From: Sebastes aleutianus
Taxonomy: Eukaryota > Chordata > Actinopteri > Perciformes > Sebastidae
Length of the DNA stretch: 64,000 nucleotides
Reading direction: 5' to 3'
NCBI GenBank assembly: GCA_916700875.1
Contig: CAKAKS010000060.1
Location: 9,303,834 to 9,367,833 of the forward strand
Shown here: positions 34,505 through 45,684 of the stretch, piece after piece
How positions within the stretch are numbered: position 1 is the stretch's first letter
Layout of the letters: the number at the start of each line of letters is the position of its first letter
The notes under the pieces: model-generated
What the model was told of the DNA's origin: nothing
Database searches by the model: none
What the model saw: the letters and a program-made list of their open reading frames with translations, nothing else
Position numbers and translations under genes: made by a program

Positions 34505-36377
34505 GTTGGGTCTTGCTTTTCTGCTGCTCGGCCGTAAGCATCTGCACGTTCACGTCGTGAAAGTCGCTGAGGTCCTCCAGTTCAGTTTGGAGGCCCTGAT
34601 TGACCTCTTCCTCAGCTTGGACCTTTTTTAGGCTGGTTTTGTGAGCCACTTTTTGTTTATGGAGGGACCCCGATTGGACGAGCACTTCATCCTGCAGGGT
34701 GCGGTTTTTCTCCTGCAAGGTGCGGATTGCCTCCTGCAGGGTGCTTTTCATTTCCTCTTGAACAAGTGCAGTTTTCTTCATTTGTTTCTGGATGAACCCC
34801 GTTCTATTTTCCTCCTGTAGGGTGCTATTTTCCTCCTGTAGGGTGCTATTTTCCTCCTGCAGGGTGCTGTCTTTCTCCTCCAGGAGTTTATTCAAGTTGT
34901 CCACTTGTTTCTGGAGCGGCTCGGCTTGGATCTTACTTTCCTCAAGCTCGGTGGTAAGGATCTTCAGCTCCACAGCGTGAAAGTCGCGGACGACCTTGAG
35001 TACAGTTCGGAGGCCCTGATTGACCGCCTGCTGAGCTTGGAGCTTTTTTAGGCTGTTTTTGTGAGCCATTTTGAGATCCCACACTTCATCTTGTAGGTGG
35101 CTGTCTTTCTTCTGAAGGCTGCGGTATTTGTCCGCAAAGAAGAGGTTTTTCTCCTGCAGGGTGTTATTTTGCTCCTGAAGCAGCGCAGTTTTCTCCACTT
35201 GTTTCTGGAGGGTCCCCGATTGGACGAGCACATCATCCTGCAGGGTGCGGTTTTTCTCCTGCAAGGTGCGGATTGCCTCCTGCAGGGTGCTTTTCATTTC
35301 CTCCTGAACAAGTGCAGTTTTCTTAATTTGTTTCTGGATGAACCCCGTTTTAACGAGCACATCATCCTTCAGGGTGCGGTTTTTCTCCTGCAGGGTGCTA
35401 TTTTCCTCCTGTAGGGTGCTATTTTTCTCCTGCAGGGTGCTATTTTCCTCCTGCAGGGTGCTGTCTTTCTCCTCCAGGAGTTTATTCAAGTTGTCCACTT
35501 GTTTCTGGAGCGGCTCGGCTTGGATCTTACTTTCCTCCAGCTCGGTGGTAAGCTTCTTCAGCTCCACAGCGTGAAAGTCGCGGACGACCTTAAGTTCAGT
35601 TCGGAGGCCCTGATTGACCGCCTGCTCAGCTTGGAGCTCTTTTAGGCTGTTTTTGTGAGCCACTTTGAGATCCCTCACTTCATCTTGCAGGTCGCTGTCT
35701 TTCTTCTGAAGGCTGCGGTATTTGTCCGCAAAGAAGAGGTTTTCCCCCTGCAGGGTGCTATTTTTCTCCTGAAGCAGCGTAGTTTTCTCCACTTGTCTCT
35801 GGAGGGACCCCGTTTGGACGAGCACTTCATCCTGCAGTTTGCGGTTTTCTTCCCGCAAGATGCTATTTTCCTCCTGCAGGGTGCTGTCTTTCTCCTCCAG
35901 GGGCTTATTCAAGTGGTCCACTTGTTTCTGGAGAGACTTGCCTTTCTCCAGCTCGGTGGTAAGCATCTTCAGCTTCACGTCCTGAAAGTCGCTGAGGTCC
36001 TCGAGGAGGCCCTGATTGACCTCTTCCTCAGCTTGGAGCTTTTTTACGCTGGTTTTGTGAGCCACTTTGAGAGCCATCACCTCATCCTGCAGGGCGCGTT
36101 TTTTCTCCTGCGGGGTGCTGTCTTTCTCGTCCAGGAGCTTATTCAAGTTGTCCACTTGTTTCTGGAGGGACCCGTTTTGGAAGATCTTGCTGACCACTTC
36201 ATTGATAAGGTGCTTCACCTTCTCCTCCTGACAGCTCAGGTCGATCTCATGTGAACCTTTCAGCTTCTCTAGTTGCAGCTGAAGAGAATTATTTGTATCT
36301 TTTTCAGCCTGGAGCTCTGCAGAGAGCTGTTGACAGCTGATCACCGTGAGGTCCTCGTAGATTTGTTGCTGGGACAT
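34428..36377 (-). CDS. intronless coiled-coil protein nested antisense in nek11 intron 8
   Basis: One uninterrupted frame of 649 codons, ATG at 36377 (A at -3, protein starts MSQQQIYEDLTV) to TAA at 34428-34430. An upstream in-frame extension to 36404 begins with GTG and is not used. Nearly the whole protein is heptad-like and rich in Leu, Gln, Glu, Lys, with recurring LQEENSTLQE and LQKQVDNLNKLLEEKDS. A block of 198 residues (594 bases) is tandemly duplicated: FFADKYRSLQKKDS recurs at that spacing. N- and C-terminal blocks share KVAHKTS...AEEEVNQGL. No signal peptide or membrane segment is seen. The family is not recognised; automatic annotation might call it golgin- or myosin-like only through composition. 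The open frame over 1.9 kb of complex sequence argues for a real gene or a recent retrocopy. Near the C terminus the frame is probably shifted (see findings). Confidence 0.65.
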   Translation of the reverse strand: MSQQQIYEDLTVISCQQLSAELQAEKDTNNSLQLQLEKLKGSHEIDLSCQEEKVKHLINEVVSKIFQNGSLQKQVDNLNKLLDEKDSTPQEKKRALQDEVMALKVAHKTSVKKLQAEEEVNQGLLEDLSDFQDVKLKMLTTELEKGKSLQKQVDHLNKPLEEKDSTLQEENSILREENRKLQDEVLVQTGSLQRQVEKTTLLQEKNSTLQGENLFFADKYRSLQKKDSDLQDEVRDLKVAHKNSLKELQAEQAVNQGLRTELKVVRDFHAVELKKLTTELEESKIQAEPLQKQVDNLNKLLEEKDSTLQEENSTLQEKNSTLQEENSTLQEKNRTLKDDVLVKTGFIQKQIKKTALVQEEMKSTLQEAIRTLQEKNRTLQDDVLVQSGTLQKQVEKTALLQEQNNTLQEKNLFFADKYRSLQKKDSHLQDEVWDLKMAHKNSLKKLQAQQAVNQGLRTVLKVVRDFHAVELKILTTELEESKIQAEPLQKQVDNLNKLLEEKDSTLQEENSTLQEENSTLQEENRTGFIQKQMKKTALVQEEMKSTLQEAIRTLQEKNRTLQDEVLVQSGSLHKQKVAHKTSLKKVQAEEEVNQGLQTELEDLSDFHDVNVQMLTAEQQKSKTQQSLPRTNWKTWMRTFRKKKKQQPAK

Positions 36378-36539
36378 TGTTCTTGTGTAGATGCAGTCTG
36401 TCACTGATGAACAGTTCCTTCTCTATCTGTGGTTTGCCTCAATTAAAAATTCTCTCACTCTATCACAAAGGTGTGATCTCGAGTTCGAGTCTGAGTTCAA
36501 TGGTTTGTTCTGTCTTGAGAGACACATGTAAACTTCACC

Positions 36540-36740
36540 AACTTGGCTTTACGACATCACAAAGCACTTGTAGCATTCGATGATGTCATAAAGCCAAGTT
36601 GGGGAAGCATTGTACTTGTAGCATTTGTAGCATTTGATGATGTCATCAAAGCACTTGGAACATTCAATGATGTCATCAAATCACTTGGAGCATTCGATGA
36701 TGTCATCAAATCACTTGGAGCATTCGATGATGTCATTATA
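36540..36740 (-). promoter_or_regulatory. CRE-like tandem repeats upstream of the coiled-coil gene
   Basis: GATGATGTCAT occurs five times; four are spaced exactly 30 bases apart (from 36631, 36661, 36691, 36721) in units like CATTCGATGATGTCATCAAA. TGATGTCA differs by one base from the CRE TGACGTCA. An inverted repeat (CCAACTTGGCTTTACGACAT with its complement, about 36537-36604) contains the first. The array lies 0.17-0.36 kb 5' of the - strand ATG. A promoter role is inferred. Confidence 0.4.
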
Positions 36741-37634
36741 AATATATATTTTATAAACTTTCTTTATTGTACACATGTTCATATACAGAAGTACTAACAT
36801 ACATAGACAATAAAAAAAAGATAGAAAAAAATAATAATTACGTGTTCATTTCATAATGCCAGAGTTATATGCATCATATTTAATTTAATCACTAAAAGGT
36901 CTTACTGGCTTTTTTGTTTTTAACATTAGGTTAGATGGTGCTATGCTGTTTGAATTATTTAATAAAGTGCAGGAAAGTTTGTTCCTGACCGTTTTTTAAT
37001 GAATATGGAATTTCCACAAAAAAATAAATAGTTGTCTGACATGCAGCATGTTATTTTCAATCTTATATTGACTAAAATATGACATCATCATTTGTTTCAG
37101 GCGATCTCCACACAATAAGACAGGATTTCATTTAGGGTTAAATACAGATGTTTTTAGGATTCGCCACCATTGGTTGTTTGTGCATACTCTTAAAATACAT
37201 CCATGTATGTGAATTTAGAAGAGTAGGAATTTTCCCACCTAACCCCCTACTTTTGCCGCTGACAGGCTCAGATTGTTATATATTTATTTATTAATTTATT
37301 TGACAATGAGACAATACATATAGGCATTGTTACACTTCATTAAAGTGCTACCGATGCAATGTATATAGGACTTCTAGCCGTAGCTAGTTTGCAGACCTTG
37401 TCTCTGGTTAGGCTTTTAATAAAAAATACATAATACAACATCATACATAAAATCGCATATTACAACATCGTCACACTACAATCAATTTACATATGTCACA
37501 TGTTACATATGTTATTATAGCCTAAGTGTCTGACAGCATTATGGAAAGGACCCTTCAGAGAAATACAGCGTCTTTCTTTACCATTTGCTTGACCCGATAG
37601 CAACTTGAATAAGATCCATTTTCTAAGTCTGATC

Positions 37635-38355
37635 TAGGGCTGTCAATCGATTCAAGTATTTAATCGCAATTAATCTCAAATTAATCACACATTTTTTATC
37701 AGTTCAAAATGTACCTTAAAGGGAGATTTGTCAAGTATTTAATAATCTTATCAACATGAGTGGACAAATATGTTGCTTTATGCAAATGTATGTATATATT
37801 TATTATTGGAAATCAATTAACAACACAAAACAATGACAAATATTGTCCAGAAACCTTCACAGGTACTGCATTTAGCATAAAACATATGCTCAAATCATAA
37901 CATGGCAAACTGCAGCCCAACAGGCAACAACAGCTGTCAGTGTGTCAGTGTGCTGACTTGACTATGACTTGCCCCAAACTACATGTGATTATCATAAAGT
38001 GGGCATGTCTGTAAAGGGGAGCCTTGTGGGTACCCATAGAACCCATTTTCATTCACTGATCTGGAGGTCAGAGGTCAAGGGACCCCTTTGAAAATGGCCA
38101 TGACAGTTTTTCCTCGCCAAAATGTAGCGTAAGTTTGGAGCGTTATTAAACCTCCTTCATAGCAACCTAGTATGACATGGTTGGTACCAATGGATTCATT
38201 AGGTTTTATAGTTGATGCCAGTATCTTCACTCTAGCTTTAAAACTGAGCCGCTACAACCTAAAAATTACAAGTTGTGTTAATGCATTAAATAAATTAGTG
38301 GCGTTAAAACGAATTTGCGTTAACGCGTTATTATTGCGTTAACTTTGACAGCCCT
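37635..38355 (+). mobile_element. AGGGCTGTCAA-family element, copy 2 (complete)
   Basis: TAGGGCTGTCAATCGATTCA to GTTAACTTTGACAGCCCT: both ends are clear, 0.72 kb. Interior as in copy 1. No coding capacity and no convincing target duplication. Confidence 0.82.
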
Positions 38356-39913
38356 GATAACAATCATAATCAATATCTGAAATGGATGAAACTGTAAAAG
38401 TAGAATTTCAGCTACTAACCAGATGCAGAGCTGAGCGGCCTATTGTTGGCCAAACACAAAATCAAACATGAGGATTTAATCCTCCGAACGCCAAGTAGTT
38501 ACAGAACGTTTTTCTCTCCAGTCACTGTGGCCTCATTTTTCACCGCAAGATATATATATTCATATAGTACAGCTCCGTGTAAACAGCCTGCAGGTCAGTC
38601 CGAGTTTCACAGAATTTTTATCACATGACTTTTGGTCTCAGCCCAGTTATTCATAGCTTCCCAGTTGAGGAGCGCAGAATTCCATTTTTCTTACAGGATC
38701 TGGTTTGTGCAAACGATTTATTTTTGGCGGAATTTTAAATGAGACATGTAGAAGTGATTTTGATGAAATATCACAATTTATGCTTGGATTTGGTTACGTT
38801 CCCTGACAGAAGCATTAGTCAAACATGACTCATTCAAGGACCCTCGGAAATTTGAAAATCCGATGATAATTTCTGTTTTTCTGGCTGTGATAAATGGTGT
38901 AATTTTGGTGATTTCTTTAAAAAGAAAAAATGGCTTTCAAACCTGCCGGCGTGTTGTGGGAGGGTTTGGACTGTAATTCATCTCCATTAACTACTGAGGG
39001 TTTTCATAGGGCAGTCGGGCCGTGAACATGTGACACAACGGCGTTCAATTAACACATGATGGATCTGAAGTGTGTGTTTAGTTAAACTCCTGGTGGCGCT
39101 GAAAGCAGGTGGACTGTGGATCTTGTTGTGTTCCATACAGCAGCATGTGTGTGTTCTGTTACTACATACATAAATGTACTGGCGGCTGCAGGCTGACCCA
39201 TTTCACGCATCGTGCACACACACGCACACACACACACACACGCCTGTTACCCATTAAACCGTGGTATGAAATGATCCTCATCCATTCTCACACACACACA
39301 TAGTAACAGATAAGGTGAGGAGTGTGTGTGTGTGCAGGATATTATTGTCATACAGTTTGTCATAAATCTCGGCTGAAGGCTGGATGCTCTTCCTGTGTGG
39401 ATACGCGGGGCACCTGAAGAGAGATAACACATTTACAGACTTGGTTGCCATGGTTTCCGCTGAGATATCATTATGCTGATGGGATTCATTACTGCACCGC
39501 GGCACTATGGGATATCTTAGCAGAGAAGGTTCCAGCGTTTGGAAACCAGAGGAAGACGATTGGTCCGTTTAATGTCTCCAACTGATTTGATTTCATGTTT
39601 ATATTTCATCATATATAAATTGAGGACCATATAGTAGATAAAGGAACTCACAGAGCCGAGGTAGAGCAGAGCGACGCATAGCTTTAATATGTCTAGTTTT
39701 TTAAATGGATGATTGTATAAAAATATTTGACTGAAGTCGGAGCACACCTGCAGACTCTCCTTTGGTTACTTTCGCGATCTGTTCAGTCTGAGAGTACAGG
39801 TCCACTTTTCTTAAAGGGGGATAAGATGGAAGCTCTAGTCCTAAAAATGTTAGTGTAAATCTAGTTTTACTGAACTTTTACTTGTGATTGGTCTCCTTTC
39901 TTTAATAATGACT

Positions 39914-40735
39914 GGTGCTGTCAAAGTTAACGCGATAACACGTTAACGCAAATTTGTTTTAACGCCACTAATTTCTTAAGCGCATTAATGCAACTTGTGA
40001 TTTTTAGGTTGTAGCGGGCTCAGTTTTAAAGCTAGAGTGAAGATACTGCTATCATATGAAACTATGAAAGCAAAGGAATCTATCGGTACTAACCATGTCA
40101 TACTAGCTTGTTGGAGGAGGCTAAATAACACTACAAATTTAAGCTTTAATCAGCGACTGTGAGTCTGAAAAAGAAAGTCTAAAAAAATGTTAGAAAAAAA
40201 TGTCCGAAAAATGGTCAAAAAAGAAATCCAAAAAAGTCCGGACAAAAGTCAGAGACATGCTCGAAAAATGGTAGAAAAAAAAGTCTGCTAAAAAAACAGA
40301 AAAATGCTTGAAAAATATATCCCAAAAATATTCGAAAAATAGTCTGCAAAATGTCCGAAAAAAAGTCTGAAAAAAGTCCCCCAAAAAATGGCCAAGAAAA
40401 AGGCAGAAGGAAAGTCTGATACTGGTATCGTATGAATCTATAAAACCTAACCCAAGCAATCTATTGGTACCAACCAGGTCATACTAGCTTGTCAGGAAGG
40501 AGGTTAAATAACGCTCCAAACTTATGCTAAATTTTGGCGAGGAAAATCTGGCATGGCCATTTTCAAAGGGGTCCCTTGACCTCTGACCTCCAGATATGTG
40601 AATGTTTGAGGGTTTTTGTCTTAAAAAATTTCAGAAAAATGTCCAATAAAAAATTCTGAAAAAATATTTTGAAAAAGTCCCGAAAATTTCTGAAAAAATG
40701 TCAGAAAAATGTTCAAAAAAAGTCTGAAAAAATTA
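39914..40735 (-). mobile_element. AGGGCTGTCAA-family, inverted copy with internal array
   Basis: Starts GCTGTCAAAGTTAACGCGAT and runs inverted. At 40155-40425 and 40610-40735 it carries a degenerate array of AAAAAGTCTGAAAAATGTCC units. The same kind of array sits in the inverted copy at 55841. Confidence 0.7.
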
Positions 40736-40746
40736 TAATTCTAATA

Positions 40747-40777
<31 letters not shown>

Positions 40778-40874
40778 TATGATGTTATGTGATGAGGACA
40801 TTGTTGGCTTCCCAGAGATGAACTTGATACAATTATTGAATAAACTTTATTAATAATCAGTTTCTCTTTTACAG

Positions 40875-40945
40875 AAAATGAAGGACAGGTTTGTGTTTGT
40901 GTCATCAGGAGGAGACGAAGATGCTCGAGTCATCGCCAAGAACAT
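40875..40945 (+). CDS. nek11: nek11 coding exon 9: post-kinase linker (289-312)
   Basis: Acceptor TCTCTTTTACAG, donor GTAAGA. It encodes KMKDRFVFVSSGGDEDARVI, then AKNM. It is less conserved than its neighbours but fits the human segment between the kinase domain and the HLQTL coiled coil, and its phases (0 in, 2 out) fit exons 8 and 10. The donor is followed within bases by an 880-base polypyrimidine tract. Confidence 0.85.
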
Positions 40946-40948
40946 GTA

Positions 40949-40955
40949 AGACTCC

Positions 40956-40987
<32 letters not shown>

Positions 40988-41828
40988 TTATTCCTGTTTC
41001 GTCCTTTTTGTCTTCTGCTTTATTCTCCTCTTCCTCCTCTTCTTCCCCTCTCTTCTTCCCCTCCCTTCTTCCCCTCCCTTCTCATACTATACTCCTACTA
41101 ATCCTAACTCTACCTCCTCATCTTTCTCCCTCCACTTTCATTCTTTCTTCATCACCACATCCTGTTCTTCCTCTTTCCTTTTATTCATGGGTCACCTCCT
41201 CTTGTTTCCTTCTCTTCACATTGCTGTTTCTCCTCCTTCTCCTTCTCCTGCTTCCTTCTTTTCTTCTCCTCCTCTTCATCTTCTCTCATTTTCAGACTCT
41301 TTCTTCTTGCTGTTGCTCTTTTCTACCACCTCATCTTTCTCCTCCTACAACATCTCTCATTGCCCTTCCTCTTCCTCCCTTTTCTTCTCCTCCCCCTCCT
41401 CCCCTTCATCTTCCTCCTCTTCCTCCTGCTCCTATTTCTTCTCATCCTTGTCCTCCTCCTCTTCCTCCTCCTCCTTCATCTTCTTTCACCTCCTCCTCCT
41501 CCTCCTCCTCCTCCTCCTGCTCCTCCTCATGATCTTCCTCTTCCTCCTGCTCCTCTTACTTTTCCTCTTCCTCCTGCTCCTCCTCCTCTTCCTCCTCCTC
41601 CTATTCCTCTTCTTCCTCCTCTTCCTCCTACTTCTATTTCTCCTCGGCCTTCTCCTCTTCCTTCTCATCCTTCTTCATCTCCTTCCACCTCTTTTTCTTC
41701 CTCATCTTCCTCCTCCTCTTCTTCCTCCTCATCTTCCTCCTACTCATTTCCCCTCCTCCTCCTCCTCCTCCTCCTCCTTCATCTTCTTCCTCCTCCTCCT
41801 CCTCTTCATTATGCTTCTCTTCCTCAGC
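40949..41828 (+). repeat. 880-base polypyrimidine tract after exon 9
   Basis: Almost uninterrupted C/T (CCT, CTT mixtures) on the + strand, starting 3 bases after the GTAAGA donor. Several long spurious frames cross it. Such tracts bind PTB-type proteins in RNA and can form triplex DNA. Confidence 0.92.
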
Positions 41829-41870
41829 TGCTATAATTAGAAAACTGAGCTGTGTTCAAGTGTTAACCAG

Positions 41871-42028
41871 CTCTGTGTGTGTGTGTGTGTGTATGTGTGT
41901 GTGTGTGTGTGTAGACACACCGCTCGCTGTTGTTTCATCCATCTTCACTACACACACACACACACGCACACACACGCACACACACACACACACACGCACA
42001 CACACACACACACGCACACACACACACA
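41871..42028. repeat. (GT)n and (CA)n pair in intron 9
   Basis: (GT)n at about 41871-41912 is followed by (CA)n with CG interruptions at about 41948-42028, an inverted pair 35 bases apart. Confidence 0.85.
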
Positions 42029-42308
42029 GAGGTGAGACGGCTCCGCTGTGTTGGCGGCGGCCATGTTGGCAGTTTAGTCATTAATTAACAGTGGTGGAAG
42101 AAGTACTCAGATCCTTTACTACAGTTAATGTACTAGTACAACAACGTAAAAATACTCCATCACAAGTAAAACTGTTTAATCTTCAACAGTGTATTTTATA
42201 AGATTACTACATATTATGTAAATTATTATTTTGTTAAGTCACTAGTAATTATATCTGTCAGTTAAATGAAATGGAAATACTCATTAAAGTACAAATACCT
42301 CAAAATAG

Positions 42309-42413
<105 letters not shown>

Positions 42414-42421
42414 GTCTGCAG

Positions 42422-42541
42422 GCAGACAAAGGTTCACCTGCAGACGCTGATGGAGAGGTCAGAGGTCGACAAGATGACGCCCAGAGAGAGAATGAGGCTC
42501 CGGAAGCTGGAGGCTGCTGACGAGAAGGCAAAGAGACTCAG
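42422..42541 (+). CDS. nek11: nek11 coding exon 10: conserved coiled-coil segment (312-352)
   Basis: It encodes MQTKVHLQTLMERSEVDKMT, then PRERMRLRKLEAADEKAKRL, nearly identical to human NEK11 (HLQTLRALSEVQKMTPRERMRLRKLQAADEKA). The acceptor GTCTGCAG lacks a normal polypyrimidine tract because (TG)n fills the upstream 100 bases. The donor AG|GTAACA runs straight into (CA)n. Skipping it alone (120 bases) would keep the reading frame. Confidence 0.95.
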
Positions 42542-42543
42542 GT

Positions 42544-42643
42544 AACACACACACGTATACACACACGTATACACACACACACACAAACACCCACACACAT
42601 ATACATACACGCACACACACACACACACACACATACACACAGT
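42544..42643 (+). repeat. (CA)n tract beginning at the exon 10 donor
   Basis: GTAACACACACACG runs into about 100 bases of CA repeats with TA and CG interruptions. It is complementary to the tract upstream of the exon. Confidence 0.95.
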
Positions 42644-43111
42644 CTCATGTCCACAGTGGCGTTTTTTATGGCGAGGGATCGTCTCACTTCCCAGCTTTGA
42701 ACGCTTGATTGGCTGCCACTAATCACAAGGCTCCTGATTGGACGAACGCTTTCCCTCATGGGCTGCTGCTCCCAGCTTTGAAACCAGAACCAACATGGCG
42801 GCTCGTTTGGAAACTTTCTTCTCTTATGTCATGAAAATAGTTCAGCGTAATGAGTTTCTGAGAACATTTTATGTAGAAATAATCCATGTTGATGAATCTG
42901 TCTTTATTCTGGATCCACAACGGTTAGTTTAAAGGTTTCTGGGGAGTTTCCAGAGGTGGCGACGCCCCTGATTTGCATAAAGTAGCCTAGACCTAAACTT
43001 TACGCAAATGAGGAACGGGCGACGTGACGGAATGCATAGCACGGCTGTTTACATACAGTAGACAATGAATGGGAAGCGTGGACAAGGACGGAGGCCGTGG
43101 ACACGTACCGT

Positions 43112-43776
43112 TACTCCTCCTCTTCCTCTTCCTCTTCCTCGTCCTCCTCTTCCTATTCTTCCTCTTCCTCCCCTACTCCTCTTCTTCTTCTTCTTCTTCT
43201 TCTTCTTCTTCTTCTTCTTCTTCTTCTTCCTCTCCCTCATCCTACCCCTCCTCTTCTTCTTCGTCCTGATGTTCCTCCTCTTCGTCCCCCTCCTCCCGCT
43301 CCTCTTTTTCCGTCCCTTCCTCTTTTTCTTCTTCCTCATCCTCCCCCGCTTCTTCCTCCCCCTCTTCTTCTTCTTCTTCCTCTTCCCCCTCCTCCACGTT
43401 CTCACCCTCCTCTTCTTCTTCTTCTTCCTCCTTCTCCACGTCCTCCCCTCCTCATTTTCTTCTTCTTCCTCTTCCTCCTCCCCCTCTTCCCCTCCTCTTC
43501 TTCTTCTTCTCCTCCTTTTCCTCCTTTCCCCCCTCTTCGACCTCCCCTCTTCCTCCTCTTCCCCTTCATCCTCCCCCTTCCTCTTCCTCTTGATCCTCCT
43601 CTTCCACTTACTCTTCCTGCTTTTCCCCTTCGTCCTTCCCCTCCTCTTCCTCTTGATCCTCTTGATCCTCTTCTTCCACTTCCTCTTTCTCTTTCTCCTC
43701 CTCCTCTTCCTCTGCTTCCTTTTCCTCATCCCTCTCTTCTTCGCCGTCCTCCTCCTCCTCTTCCTCCACCCATTAA
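43112..43776 (+). repeat. 665-base polypyrimidine tract in intron 10
   Basis: C/T-rich throughout, including (CTT)n at about 43180-43230. Few purines. It is the second such tract within 3 kb. Confidence 0.9.
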
Positions 43777-44343
43777 ACCATGGTGCTTTACGTATATTTT
43801 GATGCTAATACTTTTGTACTTTTACTCAAGTACCGTTGTGAATACTTGTACCAGAGTATTTCTAAATCAGTGAAGTGTCAGTGTGAAAGTGGTCGGATTG
43901 CCTCCTGAGAGCCGTCATGTTAATCGAGTTTCGTGGTGGCGAGCGGCCGTTAAACACGTTGGATTCTGGGTAATGAAGTGTGACTCAGCTGTGACTCGTC
44001 AGAACGAGGCTGATGGAGCTGATTCAATCAGACACTGATCACATTAGAGGACGACAGCAGGACACAGTCTGTCTCTGCAGGACTTTATTTCCTGAACGTG
44101 TTCATTCAAACAGCTGGACAGACAGACTGACCTCAGACCAGTGGTTTACTGATGGCTCACAGAGAGAATCAAATACAGGACGTACAGGACGATTTCTAAC
44201 ATCACATCTTCGTTTTCTGGCATCTCCAGATGTGAGGATGGAAGATCTTTAGGAACTCCAGCATCATTTTGAGGAGATTACTGACAGTTACTCCTGACAC
44301 ACAGCATCTCATGAGGTGTAGAAATAATAATAGATTATAGAGT

Positions 44344-44780
44344 AGGGCTGGGAAAAAAGTCATTCACCTATGTATCGCAATATTACGATTTTGAAATAGA
44401 TTTTTTAGTGTCAGAATCGATATATTTGCTTCATTTGAGTCTATGTGGAGGTAGAAGGAAGTACTTTTATTGTTTTAGTCTGAGTGACGTGACGTCATAT
44501 CCGTTCCATTATCCGCAAACCAAAACAAACCGCAGAAAGAAGAAACAAGAAAGTAGAAAACGGTGGAGGGTCTGCGTGAATACGACCTGCACCCTCCCAT
44601 TTTAAATCCAAAGTGGTAAACACTACACATCCAGTAAAGCATGGAAACACTTTGGGTTTCACACATTGCAGGGAAAGCAGAGCTAGACATCACGGCTAAA
44701 GCTGCATGCTAACTCTGTCATGGACAGGAAACGTTATCATATTGTGGTAATGTGCGGTCAATCCGGCCGTCCCTCTCATC
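44344..44780 (-). mobile_element. hAT-like family, inverted fragment
   Basis: TAGGGCTGGGAAAAAAGTC end, then AGAATCGATATATTTGCTTC and GGTCTGCGTGAATACGACCT as in 18152-18954. It breaks off before the other end. Confidence 0.7.
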
Positions 44781-45413
44781 TCCGTGGTCAAATGGGCCGA
44801 CGCTACAACTGTAGAGCACTTCTACACCTCTCCACCTACCGCCGGAGGTCTGACTGCAGGTCGAAGGTGGCAGCGAAGCTGGATCTGGGTCTGTACGCGG
44901 TGGGCTGGTCGCTGCTGGAGTTTCTGGTGAACCTGAAATTTTAATAAACAAACACACAAAACATATTTTCCCGAAATAATTCTGGATGTAGAAACATGAA
45001 CAAAATATTCTCAATATATTACAAGAAGCTACAAGAAGCTGATAGTACTTTACTGCTGATACTTTAACTACATGTAGCTGATAATACTTGTACTATTACT
45101 AAAGTAGGATTTTAAATGCAGGACTTTTACCTGTAACAGAGTATTTCTACACTGTGGTATTACTACTTTTACTTTAGTACTTCTTCCACCTCTGGACCGG
45201 TTGTCTCTCTGCACTGTTCGCCAACATCCTTTGGGGTAACCCCTGACTCCACAAAGTGAACGCTATTTTTTGGCGTTGATGTAAATTGCAGTATTTTTTC
45301 ACTTCGTCTACGAAGTAAATGTTATATAAAAGAAAGTACCAGGCGTGGAGGCTGGTGGGGAGTCGGTCAATATGACCACATGTGAACTCAGTTCTTGGTG
45401 TCTGTCTCTACAG

Positions 45414-45507
45414 GAAGCTGGCTGAGGAGAAATACGAGGAGATCCACAGCCGCCGGAGAGAACTGAGGAGCCGCCATTTTGAAAAAGTCAGCCTGGATGT
45501 TCTGAAT
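45414..45507 (+). CDS. nek11: nek11 coding exon 11: coiled coil continued (352-383)
   Basis: Acceptor CTGTCTCTACAG, donor GTAAGA. It encodes RKLAEEKYEEIHSRRRELRS, then RHFEKVSLDVLN, matching human KIVEEKYEENSKRMQELRSRNFQQLSVDVL. Charged heptads suggest a helical coiled coil that probably supports self-association or autoinhibition. It ends in phase 0. Confidence 0.95.
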
Positions 45508-45684
45508 GTAAGAACAGATTCATTCACTGAGTTTAACTCCAGTTTTATGGATTTAACCCACAGACAGATTTATGTTGAATTAATCCTCCGACAGGTTAAT
45601 TAGTCCTGAAACCTTCAGTCACTTCTCTCTCCGCTGGGTTTCACTTAAAAACACTCAATCAGCTCTTTTTCCTCCAAGCAACAG

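Larger units (their letters stand above)
33005..40874 (+). other. nek11 intron 8 (7.9 kb), host of the nested coiled-coil gene
   Basis: Contains an AGGGCTGTCAA-family copy (33402-34028), a TA-rich array (34130-34320), a hairpin (34319-34390), the antisense coiled-coil gene, CRE-like tandem repeats (36560-36740), a second family copy (37635-38355), short (CA)n runs (39215-39330) and an inverted family copy with an AAAGTCTG array (39914-40735). Bases 36750-37630 and 38360-39900 show nothing recognisable. Confidence 0.65.
42644..45413 (+). other. rest of nek11 intron 10 (2.8 kb)
   Basis: 42660-42960 is a GC-richer stretch with GAACCAACATGGCGGC, possibly repeat-derived. A polypyrimidine tract (43112-43776), an inverted hAT-like fragment (44344-44780), a block at 44800-44945 related to 52640-52800, and AAGTACTTTTACT steps (45040-45200) follow. 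No extra exon was recognised. Confidence 0.55.

Noticed and set aside
40891..41840. Long Ser/Pro/Leu frames and Arg/Lys frames across 40.9-41.8 kb and 43.05-43.87 kb
   Set aside because: They are readings of polypyrimidine tracts; every strand and frame stays open there because of composition.
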